Shown here: positions 34,696 through 42,714 of the stretch, one piece after another
Position numbering within the stretch: position 1 is the first letter of the stretch
Layout: each line of letters starts with the position of its first letter
From: Candidatus Peregrinibacteria bacterium
GTDB lineage: Bacteria; Patescibacteriota; Gracilibacteria; UBA1369; PNNO01
Direction: 5' to 3'
Assembly (NCBI GenBank): GCA_016928915.1
Contig: JAFGJT010000009.1
Span: 1 to 60,346, forward strand
Length of the DNA: 60,346 nt
Position numbers and translations under genes: made by a program
Notes under the pieces: model-generated
What the model was told of the DNA's origin: nothing
What the model saw: only the letters and a program-made list of their open reading frames with translations
Database searches by the model: none

Positions 34696-35211
34696 ATGAA
34701 ATTCAAATTCAAAAGCAATTATGTAATTATTCCTTTTGTTACAATTCTGGTCGCTATAATCGGCAGTATATTTTCTCAGTCCGGTATGATGTGGTATAAC
34801 ACCGAACTTGTTAAGCCCGAATTAACGCCTCCCGGCTGGGTTTTCCCGATTGCGTGGAATACGATTTTTGTACTGACCACTATTTCGGCGCTCATTGTAT
34901 GGAACAGCGGACCAAAACAAAAAAGATTTTTGTTGCTGTTTAAAAAGAAAGCAGAAGACACAATCCTTTCGTTGATTATGGGTTTGTTTATAGCCAATGC
35001 CGTGCTTAATGTGTGCTGGAGTCTTTTGTTTTTTACTTTAAGATTCACATACGCGGCATTTTTGGAGATGATTGTTCTTGAGGCAACCGTAATTGCCTTA
35101 ATTGTTTTAATCTATAAAAGGTCAAAAGCCGCATCTGCATTACTTTTGCCTTATGCAGTTTGGGTTGCCTTTGCGACCTATTTAACGAGCCAGGTGATTT
35201 TGTTGAATTAA
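34696..35211 (+). CDS. TspO/MBR family membrane protein (copy 2)
   Basis: 171 aa, five helices. Conserved PELTPPGWVFPIAWN in loop 1, LNVCWSLLFFTLR in the middle, and LLLPYAVWVAFATYLT in helix 5. It is closer to the TspO consensus (PPGWVFP) than copy 1 at 25402, and the two are clearly diverged. Confidence 0.88.
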   Translation: MKFKFKSNYVIIPFVTILVAIIGSIFSQSGMMWYNTELVKPELTPPGWVFPIAWNTIFVLTTISALIVWNSGPKQKRFLLLFKKKAEDTILSLIMGLFIANAVLNVCWSLLFFTLRFTYAAFLEMIVLEATVIALIVLIYKRSKAASALLLPYAVWVAFATYLTSQVILLN

Positions 35212-35226
35212 ACAGTATATTTTGTG

Positions 35227-37701
35227 TTACATCATATTCGGCTGAAGATGATAGTAAGGCGGATGATCCTTATATCTTTTTACCGCGAGTCTGATTATTT
35301 CTTCAAGAAAATCACCGTAATCCATGCCTACAAGTTTTGCGACTTCCGGAACGCAGCATCCCATACCGATTGAAGGATTTGGATTTAATTCAAGAACATA
35401 TGGATTATTGTTTTTATCCACGCGGATTTCAACTCTGCCGTAATCATGGCAATCTAAAATATTATAGGTATCAAGTGCGATTTCCGAGAGCAGCTGTATT
35501 AGTTTTTTGCTTATATTTTTTGGGGGTCTCTGGATTGTAATGCCGTTTTTATATATTGTATCGGTGCTGTATTTTGCCTCGAAAGGGAATATATGCCAGT
35601 AGCCGTCCGGCATTTTGTTGAAAATCGAACGTGAAAGCGGCAGCACCCTAAGATCATCTTCTTCGCTTCCCAGTATTGAAACATCATATTCGTCCCCCTC
35701 AATATATTCTTCAATCAGTGCCGGCCGTTTAAATTCAACCAGAATTTTTTCAAGCTGTTTCATAAGGTCTTTTCTGTTTGTAACAACCGAATCATTTGTA
35801 ATGCCTATTGAATTGTCGGTATTTGCCGGTTTAAGTATTATCGGATATTTAAGATCGCTTCTTATGTCATCATCTAAGCAGTACGCATAATCCCATTTTG
35901 GAGTGGGAATGTTGTGAAATGAAAGAAGTTTTTTAACGCGGATTTTGTCTATACAAAGTGACAGAGTAAACGGATTTGAGCCGGTATAAGGTATTTGAAG
36001 GGTATCTAGGATAGATGCAGCATGCGGCTCCAGAAGGCTTGAATCGTTGATCCTCTCGCATACATTATATGCCAGATCGATATCGGTTTTTTTGAGTTCA
36101 TTAAAGGCTTTGGGCAGATTGTTAAAATCAAAAAAACTTACATTATAGCCGCGGTCATGCAGGGTGTTTTGAATTATTTTGCCGTATGCCGACAGTTCCT
36201 TTTCTATCTCCCCGTCATTATTGTCAAACAAATTACATACTACTCCAATATGCAGATTTCGCTGGTTGTTGATTGACATGCGTCTTAGTTTTTCAATCTT
36301 GCTGCCTCTTATAAGCATATGCTTGTTCATTGTAGAAAATGTAAGACCGTTTTTTCTTTGCGTTTTGCCTATGCTTGAAGTTGGCTGAAATTTTGCGACA
36401 TCGTAATTTATGTGTTTTAGGGCTTCATCAAGATTGTCTTTTGTGTCAACCATATTTTCTCCCGACACCACAATCCATCCCAGATATTCATAGCCTTCCG
36501 GCGGAGCAAGAACAGGATCTCCGACTTCCTTAAAAAACTGAAGATCTTCTACATAATCTTTGTTTTTAAGCTCCGGCGCTATTGTATATCTATGTAAAAT
36601 TCCGGAATAGGGAGCCAGAAAATAAGATCCTATGAGATATTTTCGGGGGGATTCTGGGCGGCAGATTTTGGGAATGTAAATTCCAAGAGCCACTTTGGCG
36701 GCATTTTCAATAAGATCCATACCCCAGGCTTTTTTAACATATTCGAAAGTCTGGTCACCTCCCATGCGCAGATTAATTTCAATGGGAACAGGACCGTATT
36801 TAGTTGATTTGGCCTCAAAATGTATGCAGCCGTTCTGAATTCCGAGCTTTTCAAGTGTTTCATCAGCCAGATTAATTAATGCATTCTGATCTTTTTCGGG
36901 AAGGCTGGAAGGAATTGAATCTCCCGTCTCAACAAAAAACGGTTCTTTTGTCTTGTCGTTATCTGTTATTGAATAATATTTAATTTTTCCGTTCTGGATA
37001 ATAATATCAATATCAACTTCATCTCCGTCTATGTATTCTTCAGCAAGAATATCAAAACCGTCTGTTAATGCGGACTCTATGGATGTTGATAATGTGTTCT
37101 TAATATAATGAAGTATTTTTAGTAATTCTTCGGGATCGTCTACTTTAACAACATAAGCGCTCGATGAACCGAGTGCCGGTTTTATAACAAGCGGATATTT
37201 AAAATTTTTATTTATATATTCAATATCTTTATCGTTTTTTAGGAGTTTGTAACGGGGCGCGGGCAGATTGTTATTATTGCAGAAGTCGCGAAATTTATAT
37301 TTGTTTCTCACTTTTTTCGCTATTGAAAAGGGGATACCCTTTAAGTGATATTTATCGATTATTTTTGAAGTTAAAAGCACGTCATCCTCCCAGAACGTAA
37401 GCGCTCCGTCAATTTTAATTTCAGGATGAGTGCTGATAAATTTTTCAATCGTCTCCAGCGCTTCATCGTGTCTGGTGTTGTCAGCTAAAATCCAGTGGTC
37501 CACGTAACCTTGAGCCCAGTTTTTTTCTTTATTAATAACAACAAGCTTTAAGCCGAGTTTCTTTAAACGCTGAATAATAAAGCGTTTTTTAATATAACCC
37601 GTGTTAACAAGCAGAATTGTTCTTCCCGATAATGGATTGATTTGCCCTGATTTTCGTTTATTGGCACCCGGAGGCTGGGGTTCTTCGTCTTGGGTTTTCA
37701 T
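35227..37701 (-). CDS. Tandem ATP-grasp ligase (PurK/CarB-like domain plus D-Ala-D-Ala ligase-like domain)
   Basis: 824 aa, soluble. Residues about 25-430 form one ATP-grasp unit: ILLVNTGYIKKRF (PreATP), KYPLVIKPALGSSSAYVV and LAEEYIDGDEVDIDI, with PIEINLRMGGD as the metal-binding end. Residues about 500-824 form a second, D-Ala-D-Ala-ligase-like unit: YTGSNPFTLSLCIDKIRVK, YPIILKPANTDNSIGI, IEEYIEGDEYDVSI and LELNPNPSIGMG. Both retain ATP and Mg-binding residues. Such tandems resemble peptide or amino-acid ligases; substrates unknown. Confidence 0.8.
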   Translation of the reverse strand: MKTQDEEPQPPGANKRKSGQINPLSGRTILLVNTGYIKKRFIIQRLKKLGLKLVVINKEKNWAQGYVDHWILADNTRHDEALETIEKFISTHPEIKIDGALTFWEDDVLLTSKIIDKYHLKGIPFSIAKKVRNKYKFRDFCNNNNLPAPRYKLLKNDKDIEYINKNFKYPLVIKPALGSSSAYVVKVDDPEELLKILHYIKNTLSTSIESALTDGFDILAEEYIDGDEVDIDIIIQNGKIKYYSITDNDKTKEPFFVETGDSIPSSLPEKDQNALINLADETLEKLGIQNGCIHFEAKSTKYGPVPIEINLRMGGDQTFEYVKKAWGMDLIENAAKVALGIYIPKICRPESPRKYLIGSYFLAPYSGILHRYTIAPELKNKDYVEDLQFFKEVGDPVLAPPEGYEYLGWIVVSGENMVDTKDNLDEALKHINYDVAKFQPTSSIGKTQRKNGLTFSTMNKHMLIRGSKIEKLRRMSINNQRNLHIGVVCNLFDNNDGEIEKELSAYGKIIQNTLHDRGYNVSFFDFNNLPKAFNELKKTDIDLAYNVCERINDSSLLEPHAASILDTLQIPYTGSNPFTLSLCIDKIRVKKLLSFHNIPTPKWDYAYCLDDDIRSDLKYPIILKPANTDNSIGITNDSVVTNRKDLMKQLEKILVEFKRPALIEEYIEGDEYDVSILGSEEDDLRVLPLSRSIFNKMPDGYWHIFPFEAKYSTDTIYKNGITIQRPPKNISKKLIQLLSEIALDTYNILDCHDYGRVEIRVDKNNNPYVLELNPNPSIGMGCCVPEVAKLVGMDYGDFLEEIIRLAVKRYKDHPPYYHLQPNMM

Positions 37702-37749
37702 ATTATATTTTATATGCTGGATCTGATTATAAGCTTAAACTTATTACAA

Positions 37750-38664
37750 TCAAGTGAATTCTTTTAATAATTCTTTAATCGGATATGCTTGTACTTCCTC
37801 AACGGGAGAAGTTTGTAAATTTTTTCTGTATTCCAGCCGTTCGTAGAAATTCGGTTGTTTTTCATCTTTGTAAAAAACTCCAAGATAAATTTCGTTTTCC
37901 ATGTCATGAGAGTATTTTTTTGCTTTTTCAAGATTGTTCGGTTTGTATTCTTTTAAATCTTCAAGGTATTTTACGCGATCAAGATACCATTTTTGAGGAG
38001 TTGCCTTATTGTATGTCGGGCAAACCTGAAGTATTTCAACATACGCAAATCCTTTATGCTTAAGCGCTTGCCGCATAATTTTGGTCATATGCTTAATATC
38101 TCCCGAAAAGCTCCTCGCAACAAATGTCGGATTTAAATTCAGAACAAATTCAGTGGGATTTATGGGATCAATAATAACACCGTCAGGCGAGCTGTTCATC
38201 GGGAACCCCCGTTTTGTTGTTGCTGAAGCCTGGCCGGTTGTTAAAGCGTAGTTTAAATTATTATGATGAATGAACATCATTGGATAATTGCTTCTTACCG
38301 CGTGAACAAGGTGATTTATTCCTTCGCTCATACTTGCTCCGTCTCCTCCGGAGGATATTACTTTTAATTTTGGATTTGCAAGAGAGGCGCCGGATGCCGC
38401 AGGTATTGTTCGACCGTGAAGTCCGTGAAATGTGTATCCTCCGATTTTATCGGAACCGTTTCCGTTGCAGCCTATATCAAAAACAAAAAGCACATCTTTA
38501 ATATCAAAATTTTCTAAAGTTAGAGCGCGTTTAAGTGCGTTCTGAATGCCGTAATTGCCGCATCCCGCGCACCATGTTATCACCTGATCGGTTTCATACA
38601 GTTTATACAGTCCGCTTTTCTCTCCAAGAAGAGTTGTGTCCGATTTTTTAGTTGTTTTTGGCAT
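37750..38664 (-). CDS. 2-oxoacid:ferredoxin oxidoreductase beta subunit
   Basis: 304 aa from ATG at 38664 (overlapping the alpha subunit end by 17 bp). Thiamine-diphosphate motif GDGASMSEGINHLVHAVRSN and the FeS Cys in WCAGCGNYGI plus C in CPTYNKATP are present. It is the catalytic TPP subunit. Together with the alpha subunit and adjacent flavodoxin it likely oxidises pyruvate or another 2-oxoacid to an acyl-CoA. Confidence 0.9.
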   Translation of the reverse strand: MPKTTKKSDTTLLGEKSGLYKLYETDQVITWCAGCGNYGIQNALKRALTLENFDIKDVLFVFDIGCNGNGSDKIGGYTFHGLHGRTIPAASGASLANPKLKVISSGGDGASMSEGINHLVHAVRSNYPMMFIHHNNLNYALTTGQASATTKRGFPMNSSPDGVIIDPINPTEFVLNLNPTFVARSFSGDIKHMTKIMRQALKHKGFAYVEILQVCPTYNKATPQKWYLDRVKYLEDLKEYKPNNLEKAKKYSHDMENEIYLGVFYKDEKQPNFYERLEYRKNLQTSPVEEVQAYPIKELLKEFT

Positions 38665-40381
38665 ATTGTAAGATATCATCAACAAAGAAAGGTCTTCCGT
38701 TATATTTTAAATATTTGCCTTTGAATTTTTTTTCTGTTGCATGTTCGATTAATTTACCCAGCTGACCTTCAAAATTCCCTTCAACCAGATGAACATTATT
38801 ATTATTTTCAAAAAACCTCACAGCTGCATCTTTTTTTAAGGGATATACATAATCATAGTGCAGATAATTTATTTTAACGCCTTCGTTTTTTGCTGAATTA
38901 ATCGCATCAAGTACAGCGTTTTTTGTGCTTCCCCAGCCGACAAATGAAATGTCAGCTCCTTTTTCATCGCCGTAAATTTGCGGATCCGGGAGTGCCTGTT
39001 GTATTGTTTCGGTTTTTTTCATGCGTTTTTCAACCATTGCTTTTACCGTGTCCGCTTCTTCCGTTAAAACACCGCTTTCAAGATGTTCATCGGAATTTCC
39101 GTAATAATACGCAGGACTTGTGCCCGGCAGCCAGCGTTTTGAAACGCCGTCAGGTGTTATTTTAAATCTGTCGCTGTTTGTTAATGCGTTAAGTTCAGCT
39201 GGGTCCGTAACCAGCCCCCTTTCAATGGGAATTAAATTTTCTTGAAAAGGAGCTACTGTTAAATGGCTTTCAAGCACCACTTTTTCAGTAAGTACAATTA
39301 CCGGCACCTGATATTTTTCAGCTATATTGAATGCATGCTGCATTAGTTCATAAGAAGATGTAGGATCGCTGCATCCAATTACAACCCTTGGGAATTCTCC
39401 GTGCGATGAATGCATTGCAAGGTTAAGATCGCCCTGGCACGTCCATGTGGGAAGCCCGGTTGCGGGTCCGGGTCTTTGCCCGATTACAACAACAAGGGGA
39501 GTTTCGGTCATACCGGAAAGTGAGATTGTTTCTGTCATCAGGTCGTATCCTCCGCCTGAAGTTGAAGTGAACGATCTTGTTCCCATAAACATGGCTCCTA
39601 TTGTCATTTGTATTGCCGTGATTTCATCTTCAGCCTGTTTTATTACCATCCCGGTTTCATGTGATTTTGCCGCAAGATAAGTTAAAATGCCACTCGCAGG
39701 ACTCATGGGGTATGCAAAAAAACATCTTACTCCGGCCTGGATAGCGCCCAGGCATATTGATCTTGTCCCGTCTATTAAAATCGTATCGGGAACCTGAGCC
39801 GGCTTTTTTACAGCCATCGAAACCCCGTCAGTTTCTTTTGCTTCGTATCCGGCTTTTATGCATTTTAAATCAATTTCAAGCAGTTTTGGCTTTGATGCAA
39901 ACTGTATGCTGACCTGCGCTTCAAGATCTGTATAGTCGAGGCCCAGCACTTTCCATAAAATTCCAAGCAAAATCATATTAACCATAAGTTCATCACCGCC
40001 AAGTGCAAAAGCAAGTTCCCGCGCCGGAAGATAAATTACCTTTAAATTCTTTTTTTCAATTTTTTCTTTTAATGCCGGAATTAAATTATGCCTTTCATAT
40101 CCGTGTATCAATATGCCGCCGTCCTTAAGTGTGTCAATATATTCAAGCAGCCCGTGTCGGTCAAAAGCAACAATTACATCGGTTCCGGTTGAAAGTGAAT
40201 GAATTTTTTCATCGCTGAAATCAATCTGCATGCATGAATAACCACCTTTAATCAGAGACGGATATTCACGGTCGGAAACAATATAGAATCCCAGTTTTTT
40301 CATTGCGCGCGAAAGAATCTGCCCCGTTGAAAGGAGCCCCATTCCGCTTTCGCCAGCCATTTTTAAGCTAATTCTTTGCAT
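38648..40381 (-). CDS. 2-oxoacid:ferredoxin oxidoreductase alpha (gamma-alpha fused) subunit
   Basis: 577 aa. N-terminal gamma domain (residues 1-190; MAGESGMGLLSTGQILSRAMKK) and alpha domain with GTRSICLGAIQAGVRCFFAYPMSPAS and TSTSGGGYDLMTETISL, LVVVIGQRPGPATGLPT. The gamma-alpha fusion is typical of KorA/PorA-type enzymes. Starts 3 bp after the flavodoxin gene, so both belong to one operon. Confidence 0.92.
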   Translation of the reverse strand: MQRISLKMAGESGMGLLSTGQILSRAMKKLGFYIVSDREYPSLIKGGYSCMQIDFSDEKIHSLSTGTDVIVAFDRHGLLEYIDTLKDGGILIHGYERHNLIPALKEKIEKKNLKVIYLPARELAFALGGDELMVNMILLGILWKVLGLDYTDLEAQVSIQFASKPKLLEIDLKCIKAGYEAKETDGVSMAVKKPAQVPDTILIDGTRSICLGAIQAGVRCFFAYPMSPASGILTYLAAKSHETGMVIKQAEDEITAIQMTIGAMFMGTRSFTSTSGGGYDLMTETISLSGMTETPLVVVIGQRPGPATGLPTWTCQGDLNLAMHSSHGEFPRVVIGCSDPTSSYELMQHAFNIAEKYQVPVIVLTEKVVLESHLTVAPFQENLIPIERGLVTDPAELNALTNSDRFKITPDGVSKRWLPGTSPAYYYGNSDEHLESGVLTEEADTVKAMVEKRMKKTETIQQALPDPQIYGDEKGADISFVGWGSTKNAVLDAINSAKNEGVKINYLHYDYVYPLKKDAAVRFFENNNNVHLVEGNFEGQLGKLIEHATEKKFKGKYLKYNGRPFFVDDILQYAKNN

Positions 40382-40384
40382 ATA

Positions 40385-40831
40385 TTAAATCGCATTAGAT
40401 AAGTTTTGCGCCCAGTCGTTTACAGAAGTATTAAGCACTGTAACAGGTGTTTTATTGATCCTTAAAGGCGGAACAACCAATTCGCCGCCCGCATCTTTGA
40501 CCATATTTTCTAGAATTTTTGCCGCTTCAACAACATATTCAACATTATATTTATTGTCGCCGAGTCCGATAACAGTACATTTTTTCCCTTTTAAACCCGT
40601 TTTTTTAATTTCAAAATACAGAGGTTCAATATAATCCTGCAACAGCCCCTGGCCGTAGGTTGAGCTTGCAAAAATAAGCACATCAAAACTTTCAAGATCG
40701 GTTATCGTGGTCTGCTCGGCTCTTTTTATTGCAGCGCTATGCTTGTTCTGCGTTAAAACCTCAGAAACCTTGTCGCAAACAAGTTCAGTGTTACCTCCTG
40801 TTGATCCGAATATGATTAAAACATTTGCCAT
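40385..40831 (-). CDS. Flavodoxin
   Basis: 148 aa. FMN-phosphate loop FGSTGGNTELVCDKV (residues about 8-22), IFASSTYGQGLLQDY, and IGLGDNKYNVEYVVEAAKIL are classic flavodoxin motifs. Encoded 3 bp upstream of the 2-oxoacid oxidoreductase, it is the likely one-electron carrier, replacing ferredoxin. The start lies 19 bp after the terminator hairpin of the upstream transcript, so it may be expressed by readthrough or an overlapping promoter. Confidence 0.92.
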   Translation of the reverse strand: MANVLIIFGSTGGNTELVCDKVSEVLTQNKHSAAIKRAEQTTITDLESFDVLIFASSTYGQGLLQDYIEPLYFEIKKTGLKGKKCTVIGLGDNKYNVEYVVEAAKILENMVKDAGGELVVPPLRINKTPVTVLNTSVNDWAQNLSNAI

Positions 40832-40849
40832 ATATAAAATATAATATAG

Positions 40850-40884
40850 AAAAAGGCGCAGATCAATATAATAATCTGCGCCTT
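40850..40884 (-). terminator. Strong intrinsic terminator upstream of flavodoxin
   Basis: A 10-bp perfect GC-rich stem (AGGCGCAGAT / ATCTGCGCCT, slightly extendable) with a 10-nt loop is followed on the minus strand by TTTTTC. It ends the putative RNA that begins near 41313, or acts as an attenuator before the flavodoxin/oxidoreductase operon. Confidence 0.8.
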
Positions 40885-41218
40885 AGTACGAAGCTCTTTA
40901 ACACCAATCCGGTTCGTATCGACATCTAAAATAAAGAAGATGCCAGAACCAAGCGGGTCAAAGAGCAAATGCATCAGGGTCGGCTAAGGGTCCTGATGCT
41001 GACCGCCTAACTGTTCTTTGGTGGAGGATTTATCGCGACGTAACCACCATCGTCTTTTTTTTTTGTTTTTATTTTGAAACCAAAAGGTTTGTTTTTGTTT
41101 CATTTGTTTTTGTGTTTTTGTAAAGATTCCGTCCATTCTCAAGATAAATGATGAGAAGGAGGACGCTTTAGTCGGCAGTAGCCGGCTGCCATCGAAAAGT
41201 AAGGAGGGAAGCCTTTGG

Positions 41219-41249
41219 CACAATTGACATTTGATGTGTGACTTTTGAC
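41219..41249. repeat. AT-rich intergenic repeat (TTGACATTTG units)
   Basis: CAATTGACATTTGATGTGTG followed by ACTTTTGACA resembles the repeat units at 13356 and 26908. It lies inside the candidate RNA, in a segment that also pairs CCTTTG with CAAAGG. Confidence 0.35.
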
Positions 41250-41319
41250 AAAGGTTTACCTCTCGGCTTTTTGTTTTTGTCTTTATTTCAATGAGCTCAT
41301 TTGTTTTTGCAATCTAGAT

Positions 41320-41348
41320 ATTATATCAGTAAAAGGGCTGGAATTCAA
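41320..41348 (-). promoter_or_regulatory. Predicted promoter of the candidate RNA
   Basis: TTGAAT at 41348-41343 and TATAAT at 41325-41320, 17 bp apart on the minus strand. It overlaps the gmk leader region and points away from gmk. Confidence 0.55.
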
Positions 41349-41373
41349 TACACTATATAGGGTAAAATCTTTC

Positions 41374-41961
41374 ATGATGAAAAAATTAAAAGGAAAATTA
41401 TTTCTGATCGTAGGCCCTTCAGGTGTGGGAAAGGGGACCGTAATTGCGCTTCTAAAAGAGCGGCATCCCGAATTTGATTACCCCATATCCGCAACCACAA
41501 GAGAACCCAGACTGGGCGAAAAGGACGGAGTGGTTTATCACTTTGTAACCAAGAAAAAGTTTGAACAAATGATAAAAAAAGAAGATCTGCTTGAATACGC
41601 AATCGTACACAACAAGGAATATTACGGAACTATAAAGGAGCCTATAATTAAAGCCCTTGAAAAAGGAAAAACCGTAATAAGAGAAGTTGATATGCAGGGC
41701 TGCGAATCAATTTTAAAGGTTTTTCCGAAAGAAAACTTAGTATCAATTTTTCTTACTGTCCCAAATAAACAGGATTTAATTGACCGCATATTAAAACGCG
41801 GTAAACTACCCGAAGAAGAGATAAAACGCCGTATGCAGAGCGCTGAAAAAGAATTTGCCAAAGGAGGCAAAATATGCGATTATCAGGTTCCGAGTTTGAC
41901 GGGAAAAGTTGCCCAATGCGTGAACGAAGTTGAAAGAATAATCCAAAAAGAAACAGAGTAA
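41374..41961 (+). CDS. gmk: Guanylate kinase
   Basis: 195 aa from the ATG at 41374. P-loop GPSGVGKGTV (residues about 14-23), the GMP-binding motif ATTREPRLGEKDGVVYHFV, and EYAIVHNKEYYGT are all conserved. It makes GDP from GMP. The stop codon is immediately followed by the truncated tRNA-Gln at 41962. Confidence 0.96.
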   Translation: MMKKLKGKLFLIVGPSGVGKGTVIALLKERHPEFDYPISATTREPRLGEKDGVVYHFVTKKKFEQMIKKEDLLEYAIVHNKEYYGTIKEPIIKALEKGKTVIREVDMQGCESILKVFPKENLVSIFLTVPNKQDLIDRILKRGKLPEEEIKRRMQSAEKEFAKGGKICDYQVPSLTGKVAQCVNEVERIIQKETE

Positions 41962-42018
41962 TGGGGTGTAGCCAAGCGGTAAGGCACCCCGCACTGGCGG
42001 GGCACGCGGGGGTTCGAA
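41962..42018 (+). pseudogene. Truncated tRNA-Gln-like fragment
   Basis: It begins TGGGGTGTAGCCAAGCGGTA like tRNA-Gln, continues through a stem CCCCG / CGGGG with loop CACTGG, and stops in the T-arm at GGGGGTTCGAA. The T-stem 3' strand and the 3' acceptor (CACCCCA expected) are missing. U33 is replaced by A. This looks like a decayed duplicate of the intact gene 23 bp downstream. Confidence 0.6.
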
Positions 42019-42040
42019 GATATAGAAAGTTTGACATTAA

Positions 42041-42114
42041 TGGGGATTAGCCAAGTGGTAAGGCAGCGGGTTCTGGTCCCGCCATCGGGGGTTCGAATCC
42101 CTCATCCCCAGCCA
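42041..42114 (+). tRNA. tRNA-Gln (anticodon CTG)
   Basis: Acceptor TGGGGAT pairs with ATCCCCA, D-arm GCCAAGTGGTAAGGC, anticodon stem GCGGG/CCCGC with loop TTCTGGT (CTG), T-arm GGGGGTTCGAATCCCTC. The discriminator is G, CCA is encoded. It is intact and followed by the left end of the glycan cassette 86 bp away. Confidence 0.95.
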
Positions 42115-42159
42115 TTCAGAAAACCGCGATTTTGTGGCCGAAATTATTAAGATTTTTTT

Positions 42160-42200
42160 AGGAGGCAGGTCGTTTTTTGCCTTGGCGCCTCATAGAGTTG
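42160..42200. other. Structured outer flank of the left inverted repeat
   Basis: AGGCA and TGCCT pair around a short loop. The stretch ending AGAGTTGT has a diverged inverted counterpart outside the right repeat (TTTTTGCCTT ... GAATTGT in reverse), so the inverted homology extends weakly beyond the 67-bp core. Confidence 0.35.
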
Positions 42201-42267
42201 TATTTTTTACAAATTGACTCAAGGTATTCGATATCATAAACTGATTCTGTTAGGTTAAGAGCGTATT
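42201..42267 (+). repeat. Left ~67-bp inverted repeat with inward promoter
   Basis: Nearly identical, in reverse orientation, to 47013-47080: two substitutions and one T-run indel in about 67 positions. It contains TTGACT (42214-42219), 17 bp, TAAACT (42237-42242), a promoter pointing into the cassette. The outer edge begins TATTTTTTAC. No clear target duplication is visible outside. Confidence 0.85.
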
Positions 42268-42333
42268 GTTAAAATCGAAAAAGCTTTAAATGTAAGGCTT
42301 GATTGATTTAATTAAAGAATAATTTTGCTTTTC

Positions 42334-42714
42334 ATGAAATTGCTCAAAGAAATCACGAAATTTCTTATTACAGGAGGAACAAGCGCCGTAATTACATTGG
42401 TAATATTAAATATTTTTTTATTTTTTAATTATCCTTTGTTTATATCTTCAATAATCGGCTACGCGGGAGGGATTGTTAATAGTTTTTTTCTAAATAAAAA
42501 CTGGACATTTCGATTTAAAAACAATAACAAAAAATTCCCAAATATTTTTATAATATTCATGCTGTTTAACATTGCGATGATGTTTTTATTTGGCTATCTC
42601 AATCTTGGATTTCTTGCTGTAACCCAAAGTAAATTTATCAGTCAAATTTTGAGCATTTTGACTACAACCGTTATGAATTTTTTGACATATAAATATATAA
42701 TATTTAGGAAATGA
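42334..42714 (+). CDS. GtrA-like membrane protein
   Basis: 126 aa from ATG at 42334, four membrane helices. The motif NSFFLNKNWTFRF is the GtrA signature (N-x-W-T-F). GtrA proteins move lipid-linked sugars or assist decoration of surface glycans. First gene of the cassette, overlapping galE by 4 bp. Confidence 0.88.
   Translation: MKLLKEITKFLITGGTSAVITLVILNIFLFFNYPLFISSIIGYAGGIVNSFFLNKNWTFRFKNNNKKFPNIFIIFMLFNIAMMFLFGYLNLGFLAVTQSKFISQILSILTTTVMNFLTYKYIIFRK

Larger units (their letters stand above)
40850..41313 (-). ncRNA. Candidate structured non-coding RNA or long leader, family unknown
   Basis: This ~460-nt unit has a promoter (TTGAAT at 41348-41343, 17 bp, TATAAT at 41325-41320) and a terminator at its end, all on the minus strand. 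Hairpins with paired arms are visible along it: CCTTTG/CAAAGG, GGCAG/CTGCC, TCTCA/TGAGA, GGTGG/CCACC, GCATCAGG/CCTGATGC, and an outer GCTCTTT/AAAGAGC enclosing GGTTC/GAACC and CATCT/AGATG. An A-rich unpaired tract lies in the middle. tmRNA, RNase P, SRP and 6S signatures were not found. No convincing protein is encoded. Confidence 0.6.

Noticed and set aside
40984-41223. Minus-strand 79-codon open frame inside the candidate RNA
   Set aside because: Composition is K/Q/W/R-rich and follows the hairpins and A-rich tract; no start signal and no recognisable domain.
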